Assembly (NCBI RefSeq): GCF_902497855.1
Contig: NZ_CABVHU010000013.1
Coordinates: 62,001-126,000, forward strand
DNA from: Pseudomonas fluorescens
Lineage (GTDB): Bacteria > Pseudomonadota > Gammaproteobacteria > Pseudomonadales > Pseudomonadaceae
Direction: 5' to 3'
Length of the DNA stretch: 64,000 nt
In this document: positions 9,451-17,971 of the stretch, one piece after another
Numbering within the stretch: the first letter of the stretch is position 1
How the letters are laid out: each line of letters opens with the position of its first letter
Notes under the pieces: model-generated
Database searches by the model: none
What the model was told of the DNA's origin: nothing
Seen by the model: the letters and a program-made list of their open reading frames with translations, nothing else
Program-made: the position numbers and the translations under genes

Positions 9451-9484
9451 GGTTCGACTGACGCCATCGTCGGAACGCCGCCCG

Positions 9485-9538
9485 GAGCCGGCTCGCTCCC
9501 ACAGGACCGCGCATTTCCCTGTGGGAGCGAGCCGGCTC
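9485..9538. repeat. REP doublet (21-bp inverted pair)
   Basis: Inverted copies at 9485-9505 and 9518-9538 with core GGGAGCGAGCCGGCTCGC, separated by 12 bases. It sits between the binding-protein gene and the SulP gene, so it may attenuate read-through within this cluster. Confidence 0.85.
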
Positions 9539-9618
9539 GCGAATCGATTTTTGACCTTGCGCCATGACAACTGAAACACCACCCTGATGTTTTTTGCAGT
9601 CATCCACCGCGAGGACCC

Positions 9619-11187
9619 ATGGCCTTCCCCAGCCGCCATTCTCTCTTCCCCTTCCTTACCTGGCTGCCGCGGCAGACCCGTGCCAGCGTCGGCCGTGACC
9701 TGATCGTCGGCCTCAGCGGTGCCATTCTCGCTTTGCCGCAATCCATCGCCTACGCCCTGATTGCCGGCCTCCCACCGGAGTATGGCTTGTATGCCGCCAT
9801 CATCCCGGTGCTGATCGCCTGTCTGTGGGGTTCGTCCTGGCACCTGATCTGCGGCCCTACGGCGGCCATCTCCATCGTCCTGTACGCCAGCGTCAGTCCT
9901 CTGGCCGTTCCCGCGTCAGAGGACTACGTCACCCTCATCCTGTTACTGACACTGCTCGCCGGCATTTTCCAGTGGCTGCTGGGATTGCTGCGTTTTGGCG
10001 CCTTGGTGAATTTCGTCTCGCACTCGGTGGTGTTGGGTTTCACCCTCGGCGCAGCGGTGGTGATCGCCATCGGCCAACTGCCAAACCTGCTGGGGCTGGA
10101 CGTGCCCAACCAGGCGACGGCGCTGGACAGCTTTGTGATGGTGTTCAAGCACCTGGGCGAAGTGGATAAACCTTCGTTGGCGTTGGGGTTGGCGACAGTA
10201 GGAGTGGGCGTGATCCTGAAATTGCTGCTGCGACGCTGGCCGACCTTATTGATCACCCTGGTCCTGAGTGGGCTGATGGTCTGGCTCTGGCCGGCGATGT
10301 TCGGTCACGTGAAGCTGGTCAGCGCATTCGTCGGGCGACTGCCCCCCTTCAGCCCACTGCCGCTGGACCTGGACCTGATCCTGCGTCTGCTGCCCAGCGC
10401 CGTAGCGGTCGGGATGCTCGGGCTGGTAACGAGCCTGTCGATTGCCCGTTCCTTGTCGGCCCGTTCGCAGCAACTGCTCGACGCCAATCAGGAAGTCCGC
10501 GCCCAGGGTGTATCGAACATGGTGGGAGCGTTCTTTTCCGGCTCGCTGTCAGCCGGTTCCTTCACGCGCTCGGGCCTGAGCTACGAAGCCGGCGCCTGCT
10601 CGCCGCTGGCCGGGGTTTTTTCGGCGTTGTGGGTGGCGCTGTTTGCGATTTTTGGCGCGGGCTTGATTGCGCACATCCCCATCCCGGCCATGGCCGGCAG
10701 CATTCTGTTGATCGCCTGGGGACTGGTGGACCATCGCGGGATCCGCGCGCTGTTGCGGGTCAGCCGCGCCGAGTTTCTGGTGATGACGCTGACCTGTATC
10801 GCCACACTGCTGCTGGAACTGCAGACGGCAATCTACGCCGGCGTGTTGGCTTCGCTGTTTTTCTACCTCAAACGCACTTCGCAACCGCGGGTGCAGCATT
10901 GGCGCGACGGGGATGAAGACATTCTGCGAGTCGGCGGGTCGATCTTTTTCGGCGCCAGCCATTACCTGCAAGTGCGCCTGCAACGGATGCACGGCGCACG
11001 CGTGGTGATCGAGGCGCAACACATCAACTTCATCGACTATTCAGGCGTGGAAATGCTGCACCAGGAAGCACGGCGGCTGTTGCAGCAGGATCGCAGCTTG
11101 ACCCTGCGCGGGGCGAGACCACCGGTGGTGGAGGAGTTGAGAAAACTGGAAGGCGCGGAGAAATGCCCGATCCGGTTTGAGGATTGA
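9619..11187 (+). CDS. SulP family sulfate permease with STAS domain
   Basis: A 522-residue inner-membrane anion transporter. The N-terminal part carries the SulP pattern ALPQSIAYALIAGLPPEYGLYA (around residues 33-54, in two overlapping pieces), then about twelve membrane segments to residue 410. A cytoplasmic STAS domain fills residues 425-522, ending in INFIDYSGVEMLHQEARR, where the serine is the usual STAS loop position. It follows betC and the choline-type binding protein on the same strand. The likely role is handling the sulfate released by, or co-used with, choline-sulfate breakdown; direction and substrate are inferred. The gap to the previous gene contains a REP doublet, so it may have a separate promoter. 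Confidence 0.9.
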   Translation: MAFPSRHSLFPFLTWLPRQTRASVGRDLIVGLSGAILALPQSIAYALIAGLPPEYGLYAAIIPVLIACLWGSSWHLICGPTAAISIVLYASVSPLAVPASEDYVTLILLLTLLAGIFQWLLGLLRFGALVNFVSHSVVLGFTLGAAVVIAIGQLPNLLGLDVPNQATALDSFVMVFKHLGEVDKPSLALGLATVGVGVILKLLLRRWPTLLITLVLSGLMVWLWPAMFGHVKLVSAFVGRLPPFSPLPLDLDLILRLLPSAVAVGMLGLVTSLSIARSLSARSQQLLDANQEVRAQGVSNMVGAFFSGSLSAGSFTRSGLSYEAGACSPLAGVFSALWVALFAIFGAGLIAHIPIPAMAGSILLIAWGLVDHRGIRALLRVSRAEFLVMTLTCIATLLLELQTAIYAGVLASLFFYLKRTSQPRVQHWRDGDEDILRVGGSIFFGASHYLQVRLQRMHGARVVIEAQHINFIDYSGVEMLHQEARRLLQQDRSLTLRGARPPVVEELRKLEGAEKCPIRFED

Positions 11188-11249
11188 AAGACCGCCCCCT
11201 CCTGCGGGGATTTGGGCGAACATACATCGCGTGCTCGTCGGCGATCAAA

Positions 11250-11341
11250 CTGTAGGAGCTGGCTTGCCAGCGAAGGCGATATGTCAGTCGACACTTGTAT
11301 TAACTGATAGACCGCCTTCGCTGGCAAGCCAGCTCCTACAG
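11250..11341. repeat. REP doublet, perfect 29-bp inverted pair between convergent genes
   Basis: Arms at 11250-11278 and 11313-11341 are exact reverse complements with core TAGGAGCTGGCTTGCCAGCG. It lies between the convergent ends of the SulP and aroE genes and could act as a two-way terminator. The core differs from the GGGAGCGAGCC type seen elsewhere, so it belongs to a second REP subfamily. Confidence 0.88.
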
Positions 11342-11343
11342 GG

Positions 11344-12165
11344 TTATGCGGCGAGTTGGCGGCGGAGTTCGGCCAGCACTGGCACGGTATCCGGCCGCAC
11401 ACCGCGCCACAGGAGGAACGCTTCCGCCGCCTGTTCGGCGAGCATCCCCAGGCCATCCATCGCCACCGCCGCGCCATGTTCACTGGCCCAACGGCAAAAC
11501 GCAGTCGGGTCCTTGCCGTACATCATGTCATAGCAGACCGTCTTGCCCGGCTCGATCAAACTGCTGGCAATCGGTGGTACATCGCCTGACAGGCTCGCGG
11601 ACGTCGCATTGATAATCAGGTCCACCGGTTCCTGCAACCAATCGAAACCACTGGCCGACACCGGCCCCAGGTCAGCGAACAACTCCGCCAGCAACTCGGC
11701 TTTTTCCACCGTGCGGTTGGCGATGATCACCGACGCGGGCTGCTCGGCCAGCAATGGCTCCAGCGCACCGCGCACCGCGCCGCCGGCACCCAGCAGCAGG
11801 ATGCGTTTGCCCTTGAGGCTGAACCCGGCATTGACCGTCAGGTCCCGCACCAGTCCGGCGCCATCGGTGTTGTCACCCAACAGACTGCCATCGGCCAGTT
11901 TGCTCAGGGTGTTCACCGCGCCGGCCCGTTGCGCCCGCTCCGTCAAACTGTCCGCCAGGCGATAGGCGTCTTCCTTGAACGGCACCGTCACATTCGCCCC
12001 GCGACCTTCGAGGAAAAACGCCCGGGCACAGCCACAAAAGTCGTCGAGCGGTGCCAGCAAGGTGCTGTAGTCAAGTTTTTGCGCGGTTTGCCCGGCAAAC
12101 AGACGGTGGATCAACGGCGACTTGCTGTGGCCAATCGGATTACCGAATACGACGTAACGATCCAT
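11344..12165 (-). CDS. aroE: Shikimate dehydrogenase (NADP+)
   Basis: A 273-residue cytoplasmic enzyme reducing 3-dehydroshikimate to shikimate with NADPH in aromatic amino acid synthesis. The substrate site NPIGHSKSP is at residues 9-17, the catalytic lysine motif NVTVPFKE near residue 60-67, DNTDGAGL near residue 103-110, and the dinucleotide loop GAGGAVRGAL near residue 128-137. ATG at 12165 is preferred over GTG at 12171 because the GGTGAGGT ribosome site is better spaced. hemF lies 67 bp upstream on the same strand, an order conserved in Pseudomonas. Confidence 0.96.
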   Translation of the reverse strand: MDRYVVFGNPIGHSKSPLIHRLFAGQTAQKLDYSTLLAPLDDFCGCARAFFLEGRGANVTVPFKEDAYRLADSLTERAQRAGAVNTLSKLADGSLLGDNTDGAGLVRDLTVNAGFSLKGKRILLLGAGGAVRGALEPLLAEQPASVIIANRTVEKAELLAELFADLGPVSASGFDWLQEPVDLIINATSASLSGDVPPIASSLIEPGKTVCYDMMYGKDPTAFCRWASEHGAAVAMDGLGMLAEQAAEAFLLWRGVRPDTVPVLAELRRQLAA

Positions 12166-12232
12166 CAACACACCTCACCTGTAGGAGCTGCCGCAGGCTG
12201 CGATCTTGGCGCAATCCCCGACGAAACTGAAC

Positions 12233-13147
12233 TCAACCTTTGGCCAACCAATCGCGGTCTTGCAGGAAGTACTCGGTCAGGCGCGCTTCTTCGCTGCCCG
12301 GCTCGGCTTTCCAGTCATAGGCCCAGCGAACCTGCGGCGGCAGGGACATCAGGATCGACTCGGTGCGCCCGCCCGACTGCAGGCCGAAGAGCGTACCGCG
12401 GTCGTAGACCAGGTTGAATTCGACGTAGCGGCCACGCCGGAACTCCTGGAATTCGCGCTGTTTCGCGCTGAATGCGTCATTTTTGCGGCGCTGCACGATC
12501 GGCAGGTACGCATCGATGAATGCATCACCAATGGCCCGCATGAAGGCGAAGCTGGTGTCAAAGTCCCACTCGTTCAGGTCATCGAAGAACAGACCACCGA
12601 TGCCCCGTGGCTCGTGGCGATGCTTGATATGGAAGTAGCTGTCACACCAGGCCTTGTAGCGCGAATAAACGTCCGGCCCGAACGGCGCACAAGCCTGCTC
12701 GGCGACGCGGTGCCAGTGCACGCAGTCGTCTTCATTGCCGTAATAAGGCGTCAGGTCGAAGCCGCCACCGAACCACCAGACCGGCTCTTCACCTTCTTTT
12801 TCCGCGATGAAAAAGCGCACGTTGGCGTGGGAAGTCGGCACATGCGGGTTGTGCGGGTGAATGACCAGCGACACGCCCAGGGCTTCGAAGCCACGGCCTG
12901 CCAGCTCTGGTCGATGGGCGCTGGCGGAAGGCGGGAGACCGCTACCGAAGACGTGGGAAAAGTTGACGCCGCCTTTTTCGATGACCGTGCCGTTTTCGAT
13001 CACCCGGGTGCGACCGCCGCCGCCGGCAGGCCGGGCCCAGGCATCTTCGACGAAATGCGCACCGCCGTCTTCAGCTTCCAGAACAGCGCAAATGCGGTCT
13101 TGCAGGTCGAGCAGGTAGGCTTTTACGGCCTCGGTGCGGGTCGTCAT
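12233..13147 (-). CDS. hemF: Coproporphyrinogen III oxidase, oxygen-dependent
   Basis: A 304-residue cytoplasmic enzyme performing oxidative decarboxylation of coproporphyrinogen III to protoporphyrinogen IX in heme synthesis. The family patterns WFGGGFDLTPYY (about residues 134-145), HIKHRHEPRGIGGLFFDDL (about residues 183-201) and GRYVEFNLVYDRGT (about residues 245-258) are all intact. The start at 13147 has the ribosome site AAGGTGATGAA just upstream; an in-frame extension to 13261 lacks conserved sequence. It is divergent from the quinone oxidoreductase gene. Confidence 0.97.
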   Translation of the reverse strand: MTTRTEAVKAYLLDLQDRICAVLEAEDGGAHFVEDAWARPAGGGGRTRVIENGTVIEKGGVNFSHVFGSGLPPSASAHRPELAGRGFEALGVSLVIHPHNPHVPTSHANVRFFIAEKEGEEPVWWFGGGFDLTPYYGNEDDCVHWHRVAEQACAPFGPDVYSRYKAWCDSYFHIKHRHEPRGIGGLFFDDLNEWDFDTSFAFMRAIGDAFIDAYLPIVQRRKNDAFSAKQREFQEFRRGRYVEFNLVYDRGTLFGLQSGGRTESILMSLPPQVRWAYDWKAEPGSEEARLTEYFLQDRDWLAKG

Positions 13148-13326
13148 TTCATCACCTTGAATCGGGCAAAGCGACGCGGCGCTCCATCGGAGCGGGGGCC
13201 GGCGCAAATGGGCGCGTAGCATAACATCGCAGGTGCACCCTTCGCAGTTGACGAAGATCAAGCTTGGGCGTTCGATAGGGCGCTTGACGCAACAACTCTA
13301 GAAGCCAAGACCCAAGGAGAGTTCTG

Positions 13327-14304
13327 ATGGCAAAGCGTATCCAGTTCCGCGCCCATGGCGGCCCCGAAGTGCTCGAGTATGTCGATTACCAGCCCGCCGA
13401 GCCCGGCCCGCAGCAAGTTCGCGTGAGCAACAAGGCCATCGGCCTGAACTTCATCGACACTTATTATCGCAGCGGTCTTTATCCGCCGCCGTCCCTGCCA
13501 TCGGGCCTGGGCTCCGAAGGCGCGGGCGTAGTCGAGGCGGTGGGCAGCGAAGTGACCCGGTTCAAGGTCGGTGATCGCGTGGCTTACGGCAGCGGCCCGC
13601 TAGGCGCCTACAGCGACGTTCATGTATTGCCCGAAGCCAATCTGGTGCTTCTGCCGGACGCGATCAGCTTTGAACAGGCCGCAGGCGTGATGCTCAAGGG
13701 CCTGACCGTGCAGTACCTGCTGCGCCAGACCTACGAACTCAAGGGCGGCGAAACCATTTTGTTCCACGCTGCGGCCGGCGGTGTCGGCTCCCTGGCGTGC
13801 CAATGGGCCAAGGCCTTGGGCGTGAAGTTGATCGGCACGGTGAGTTCACCGCAGAAAGCCGCGCTGGCCAAGGCCAACGGCGCCTGGGCCACCATCGACT
13901 ACAGCCATGAAAACGTCGCACAACGCGTGCTGGAATTGACTGACGGCAAAAAAGTCCCGGTGGTGTACGACGGCGTCGGCAAGGACACCTGGCTGACCTC
14001 GCTCGACAGCGTTGCTCCACGTGGCCTGGTGGTGAGTTTCGGCAATGCGTCAGGCGCGGTAGACGGGGTGAACCTGGGGATTTTGTCGGCGAAGGGCTCG
14101 CTGTACGTGACCCGGCCGACCCTGGCGACCTACGCCAACACTGCGGAAAATCTGCAGCGAATGGCGGATGAACTGTTTGAGATGATCATCAGCGGGAAGC
14201 TGAAGGTGGACATCAGCCAGAAGTATCCACTGGCTGAAGCGGCTAAGGCTCAGGCAGAGTTGTCGGCGCGGCGTACGACCGGTTCAACTATTCTGTTGCC
14301 TTGA
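13327..14304 (+). CDS. qorA: NADPH:quinone oxidoreductase, zeta-crystallin type
   Basis: A 325-residue zinc-free medium-chain dehydrogenase/reductase that reduces quinones with NADPH. GroES-like N-terminal half includes GLNFIDTYYRSG and GLGSEGAGVVEAVG. The NADPH-binding Rossmann half has HAAAGGVGSLACQWAKALG at about residues 141-159. Cysteines for structural zinc are absent, as expected for this branch. AAGGAGAG lies upstream of the start. It stands alone between divergent hemF and a REP doublet. Confidence 0.92.
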   Translation: MAKRIQFRAHGGPEVLEYVDYQPAEPGPQQVRVSNKAIGLNFIDTYYRSGLYPPPSLPSGLGSEGAGVVEAVGSEVTRFKVGDRVAYGSGPLGAYSDVHVLPEANLVLLPDAISFEQAAGVMLKGLTVQYLLRQTYELKGGETILFHAAAGGVGSLACQWAKALGVKLIGTVSSPQKAALAKANGAWATIDYSHENVAQRVLELTDGKKVPVVYDGVGKDTWLTSLDSVAPRGLVVSFGNASGAVDGVNLGILSAKGSLYVTRPTLATYANTAENLQRMADELFEMIISGKLKVDISQKYPLAEAAKAQAELSARRTTGSTILLP

Positions 14305-14310
14305 GGGCCT

Positions 14311-14401
14311 CTTCGCGGGCAAGCCTCGCTCCTACAGGTCTGTGTCGTACACATATTCTGCGTAGGACACAGACCTGTAGGAGCGAGGCTTGCCCGCGAA
14401 G
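14311..14401. repeat. REP doublet, perfect 36-bp inverted pair
   Basis: Arms at 14311-14346 and 14366-14401 are exact reverse complements over 36 bases with a 19-base spacer; the core is TAGGAGCGAGGCTTGCCCGC. It is the longest perfect stem in the window. It separates the convergent qorA and tsaC genes and ends 15 bp from the tsaC stop. Confidence 0.92.
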
Positions 14402-14416
14402 AACGATAACGCGGTC

Positions 14417-14974
14417 TCAATCCGGGCGAATTACGTTTCCAGTCGCCAGGTCTCGAATAACGCTCGGATTCTTGCGCCCACCCAGATTCCCACCCAGCAC
14501 CAGATCAAGCTGCCCCCGGAAATACTGCTCGACGCGAATCCGCGTCCGCGCCGCCGGTCGGCCCTGAGGGTTGGCCGAAGTCGACACCAGCGGCCCCACC
14601 AACGCACACAAATCCCGCACCTGCGGGTGATCGCTCACCCGCAGCGCCACAGTCTCGTGCACGCCCGTGATCCACTGCGGCAACTGATTCTGGTGCGGCA
14701 CCAGCCAGGTATTCGGCCCCGGCCAAGTGCTGGCCATGCGGTCCATCCACAACTCGGGGAAGTCTTCGAAGAGGAAGTCGAACTGGCGGATATTATCGGC
14801 GACCAGAATCAGGCCTTTTTCCACCGACCGTCCCTTGATCAACAGCAGACGATCTACCGCTTCTTCGTCCCAAGGGTCGCAACCCAGGCCCCAGACCGCT
14901 TCGGTTGGATACGCAATCACCGCGCCTGCGCGAATGGCTCGTGCGGCTTGTTGCACACGCCAACTGTTGACCAT
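14417..14974 (-). CDS. tsaC: Threonylcarbamoyl-AMP synthase (Sua5/YrdC)
   Basis: A 185-residue cytoplasmic enzyme making L-threonylcarbamoyl adenylate from threonine, bicarbonate and ATP, for t6A37 in tRNAs decoding ANN codons. The YrdC motifs are visible: VIAYPTEAVWGLGCDP at about residues 19-34, KGR plus LILVADN, TWPGPNTWLVP, ALRVSDHP and GPLVSTSANPQG at about residues 127-138. It is the short TsaC form without the Sua5 C-terminal domain. dprA lies 54 bp upstream on the same strand, as is usual in gamma-proteobacteria. Confidence 0.95.
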   Translation of the reverse strand: MVNSWRVQQAARAIRAGAVIAYPTEAVWGLGCDPWDEEAVDRLLLIKGRSVEKGLILVADNIRQFDFLFEDFPELWMDRMASTWPGPNTWLVPHQNQLPQWITGVHETVALRVSDHPQVRDLCALVGPLVSTSANPQGRPAARTRIRVEQYFRGQLDLVLGGNLGGRKNPSVIRDLATGNVIRPD

Positions 14975-15028
14975 GAAAAACTCTCCGGAATAAGGCTCTG
15001 CGCAGTTTACCTTGCTTCCTTATAAAAC

Positions 15029-16135
15029 CTAGCTAACCCGCGCAAACCAGCGCCCGCTTTCGCAAACCGCCCGGCCATCCATTTCCAGTTCCGTCAGCGC
15101 GACCAGCACTTTGGGCAAGGTCCAGCCGCTGGCCTCTGCCAGCGCCTCGCTGGTGTGGGGCGCCGCGTGGAGCAGCACAAGCAGTGGATGGATGGCGGCA
15201 GTCGACGGCGTCTCGGTGGATAACGGCAACCGTTGCCAGCCGCGCAAGGCTTCGAGGATATGCTCGATGGTTTCCACCAGCACCGCGCCGTCGCGGATCA
15301 ATTGATGACAACCGCGGGCGCCGGGATGATGAATCGATCCGGGAATCGCATAAACCTCACGACCTTGCTCCGCCGCCAGCCTCGCGGTGATCAACGAACC
15401 GCTGGCGACACTCGCCTCGACCACCAGTACCCCGAGTGACAAACCACTGATGATCCGGTTGCGCCGCGGGAAGTTGCTGGCGGTAGGGCCAGCATCCAGC
15501 GGAAACTCGGAAAGCACTGCGCTGCCCGATGCAATCATGGCCTCGGCCAGCCGTCGATTGCGCTGTGGATAAAACTTTTCAAGTCCCGTGCCAAGTACCC
15601 CGACCGTTCGCCCGCCCACGTCCATTGCCGCCTGATGCGCAGCGGCATCAATTCCGAGTGCCAGGCCGCTGGTGATGACAAAACCGGCACTCGCCAGGCT
15701 ACGGGAAAACGCGGCGGCGGTGTCCATGCCGGGCCGGGAGGCGCGACGACTGCCGACCATCGCCAGCTGCGGTTTTTCCAGAATGCCTGGATCGCCTGCG
15801 ACGAATAACAGCGGCGGCGCATCGCTGATTTCAGCGAGCAACGCCGGGTAGTCGGGCTGGTCCCACATCAGTAAATGCTGGCCCGGACGCTCTAGCCAGG
15901 CCAATGCATGGCTGGCGCCGTCGCGAATTTCACTGGAGCGCCTGGCCTCCGAGCATGCAAGGGGCAGGCCCAGCGCACGCCAGGCACTCGCCGGCGCGCT
16001 GATGGCTTTGGACGCCGAACCGAAGGCCTCGATCAATATCTTGAAACGCGCAGGGCCAAGTTCAGGCAAACGGTGCAGACGTAATCGAGCTTCCAGTTCC
16101 GCAGGGGAAACCGGTGAAACACCAGATAGCGACAT
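15029..16135 (-). CDS. dprA: DNA processing protein DprA (Smf)
   Basis: A 368-residue protein that binds incoming single-stranded DNA and loads RecA in natural transformation. A SAM-like N-terminal region is followed by the Rossmann-like core with MVGSRRASRPG (about residues 125-135), GLALGIDAAAHQAAM (about residues 159-173), NFPRRNRIISGL (about residues 226-237) and VVEASVASGSLITAR. A C-terminal winged-helix-like DML1 domain occupies about residues 300-368. ATG at 16135 gives MSLSGVSPVSPAELEARLRL. It follows the LysM gene on the same strand by 80 bp; a perfect DnaA-box sequence lies in that gap at 16181. Confidence 0.95.
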   Translation of the reverse strand: MSLSGVSPVSPAELEARLRLHRLPELGPARFKILIEAFGSASKAISAPASAWRALGLPLACSEARRSSEIRDGASHALAWLERPGQHLLMWDQPDYPALLAEISDAPPLLFVAGDPGILEKPQLAMVGSRRASRPGMDTAAAFSRSLASAGFVITSGLALGIDAAAHQAAMDVGGRTVGVLGTGLEKFYPQRNRRLAEAMIASGSAVLSEFPLDAGPTASNFPRRNRIISGLSLGVLVVEASVASGSLITARLAAEQGREVYAIPGSIHHPGARGCHQLIRDGAVLVETIEHILEALRGWQRLPLSTETPSTAAIHPLLVLLHAAPHTSEALAEASGWTLPKVLVALTELEMDGRAVCESGRWFARVS

Positions 16136-16215
16136 GGATCATCCTTGATCGTTATAAGCCCCGTTCGAACGGGAACAAGCTGTGGATAACTCTGTTGGTA
16201 ACTTGTGGAGCCTGC

Positions 16216-17241
16216 TTACGGATTTCGTACCTTGTCCATCACCGCCAGCGAGCGCGAAGCATTGAGCACCAGCCCGTAGCTGAGCTTGTCGTAAGTGCGG
16301 AACACCATCAGCAAACCCGCACGCTCATCAGGAATTTTCACGGGTTGACCGGTGATCCGGTCCCGTACCGTTTCGCCGGTTTTCATCACCACCAGCACGT
16401 TGCCTTCGGCGAGGCCATCGCGTTGGCCCTTGTTGAGCGTGACCACATCCAGCGCGCCGATCTGGGTAACCCCGCGCGGCACGTCGATGATCAAGCCGTT
16501 GATTTCGGTTTTTGGCGAACCGGGCATGAAGGTCGAGTTGATGGACCGCTCCTCGCTGCTGAACAGGCGGTCGCCGAGCCGCACTTCCTGCGTCGTGCGT
16601 TGCAGCGCCAGGGTGGCGACGTCGCCTTCGGTGGCCACAATCTCGCCACCGCCGATATCGTCGGCATTGATCCCGAGAAACTCCTTGCTCTCGGGGTCGG
16701 TATAGACCTTGCCCTGACGGAAGATGCCGTAGACCGGCTGATCCGGGTCGAAGTGTCCGCGGGCGAAAATGCGATCACCGGTGCCACTGAGCACCCGCTC
16801 GGCATCGCCTGCGACGATATACGGCGCCTTGTCGAAGTCCTCGGCCTTGTCGACGATGCGGTTGCTCAGCAAAAAGCTGTTGATCGCTTGCAGTGGAATG
16901 CTCGGGATGGCGTCGGCCACCGGGCTGCTGCGGATGCGTGGCGAGAGCTTGATGGTGCCCCGGGAAGCGCCGCGATTGAGGGTCAGGCGCGGCTGGCCGT
17001 TGACGTACACCAGTGACAGCGTATCGCCGGGATAGATCAGATTGGGGTTCTCGATCTGCGGATTGGCCTGCCAGAGCTCGGGCCACTTCCACGGCTCACG
17101 CAGGTATTTGCCCGATATGTCCCAGAGTGTGTCCCCCGTGACAACCGTGTATTGCTGTGGAAAACCTTCCCTGAGTTGCACTTGCCCGTGCGCAAAACCG
17201 GCCGAGGCCAGGAGCAGCAGGGCGAGTAGTGATTTCCTCAT
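16216..17241 (-). CDS. Secreted LysM peptidoglycan-binding protein
   Basis: A 341-residue exported protein. A signal peptide of about 19 residues (MRKSLLALLLLASAGFAHG) is followed directly by a LysM domain, YTVVTGDTLWDISGKYL to LIYPGDTLSLV (about residues 31-78), which binds glycan strands of peptidoglycan. The rest has no recognised enzyme domain. The start at 17241 is set by the signal peptide; the upstream extension would be read from non-coding hairpin DNA. Its place between dprA and def is conserved in Pseudomonas. Its role in the envelope is unknown. Confidence 0.9.
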   Translation of the reverse strand: MRKSLLALLLLASAGFAHGQVQLREGFPQQYTVVTGDTLWDISGKYLREPWKWPELWQANPQIENPNLIYPGDTLSLVYVNGQPRLTLNRGASRGTIKLSPRIRSSPVADAIPSIPLQAINSFLLSNRIVDKAEDFDKAPYIVAGDAERVLSGTGDRIFARGHFDPDQPVYGIFRQGKVYTDPESKEFLGINADDIGGGEIVATEGDVATLALQRTTQEVRLGDRLFSSEERSINSTFMPGSPKTEINGLIIDVPRGVTQIGALDVVTLNKGQRDGLAEGNVLVVMKTGETVRDRITGQPVKIPDERAGLLMVFRTYDKLSYGLVLNASRSLAVMDKVRNP

Positions 17242-17271
17242 GCGGTGAATCCCTTTATTATGTGCGTTCGC

Positions 17272-17334
17272 GTGAAACGCCAGAGCCCTCGTGGCTCGCT
17301 CCCGGCTTGCTTGTGCAAGGGAGCTACGTTTCAC
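17272..17334. other. Nested inverted repeat between lysM gene and def
   Basis: Nested arms GTGAAACG (17272-17279) / CGTTTCAC (17327-17334), GCTCCC (17298-17303) / GGGAGC (17319-17324) and CTTGC / GCAAG inside it form a potential multi-step hairpin. It lies in the 166-bp gap between divergent genes and must overlap one or both 5' regions. It may be a decayed REP pair or a leader structure; no function is known. Confidence 0.5.
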
Positions 17335-17407
17335 AACGGTAGCCGGCATCTTCGGACCCGCCAGGCCATCGACCCGACTTTACCTCACACGTGCAGCAAT
17401 TGAGCTT

Positions 17408-17914
17408 ATGGCCATTTTAGACATCCTCGAATTCCCCGATTCGCGCCTGCGCACTATCGCCAAACCAGTGGCCGTAGTGGACGACGAAGTGCGTCAGTTG
17501 GTCGACGATATGTTTGAAACAATGTATGAAGCGCCAGGCATCGGCCTCGCCGCGACCCAGGTCAACGTGCATAAACGTATCGTCGTCATGGACCTCTCCG
17601 AAGACCGCAGCGAACCGCGGGTGTTCATCAACCCCGAGTTCGAAACCCTGACCGACGAGATGGAACAGTATCAGGAAGGTTGCCTCTCGGTGCCGGGCTT
17701 CTACGAAAACGTCGATCGCCCGCAGAAGGTCAAGGTCAAGGCCCTGGACCGCGACGGCCAGCCTTACGAACTGATCGCCGAAGGCCTGCTCGCCGTGTGC
17801 ATCCAGCATGAATGCGACCACCTCAACGGCAAATTGTTCGTCGACTACCTGTCCACGCTCAAACGCGACCGAATCAAGAAGAAACTGGAAAAGCTCCATC
17901 GCCAGAACGCTTGA
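17408..17914 (+). CDS. def: Peptide deformylase
   Basis: A 168-residue Fe2+ metallohydrolase that removes the formyl group from nascent proteins at the ribosome. All three class motifs are present: GIGLAATQ (about residues 44-51), EGCLSVP (about residues 89-95) and QHECDHLNG (about residues 131-139), supplying the metal ligands Cys and two His and the catalytic Glu. Length matches the E. coli enzyme. It precedes fmt, the gene that adds the formyl group, but a strong hairpin terminator separates them. Confidence 0.98.
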   Translation: MAILDILEFPDSRLRTIAKPVAVVDDEVRQLVDDMFETMYEAPGIGLAATQVNVHKRIVVMDLSEDRSEPRVFINPEFETLTDEMEQYQEGCLSVPGFYENVDRPQKVKVKALDRDGQPYELIAEGLLAVCIQHECDHLNGKLFVDYLSTLKRDRIKKKLEKLHRQNA

Positions 17915-17926
17915 TGCCCTTCTTCC

Positions 17927-17956
17927 AAAGGCTTGCTGCGGCAAGCCTTTTTCTTT
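17927..17956 (+). terminator. Intrinsic terminator between def and fmt
   Basis: A perfect 10-bp stem AAAGGCTTGC (17927-17936) / GCAAGCCTTT (17941-17950) with loop TGCG is followed by TTCTTTT. It lies 13 bp after the def stop and 16-20 bp before fmt, so def and fmt are probably not simply co-transcribed, or the hairpin attenuates. Confidence 0.85.
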
Positions 17957-17971
17957 TCAGAGATCGCTCCC

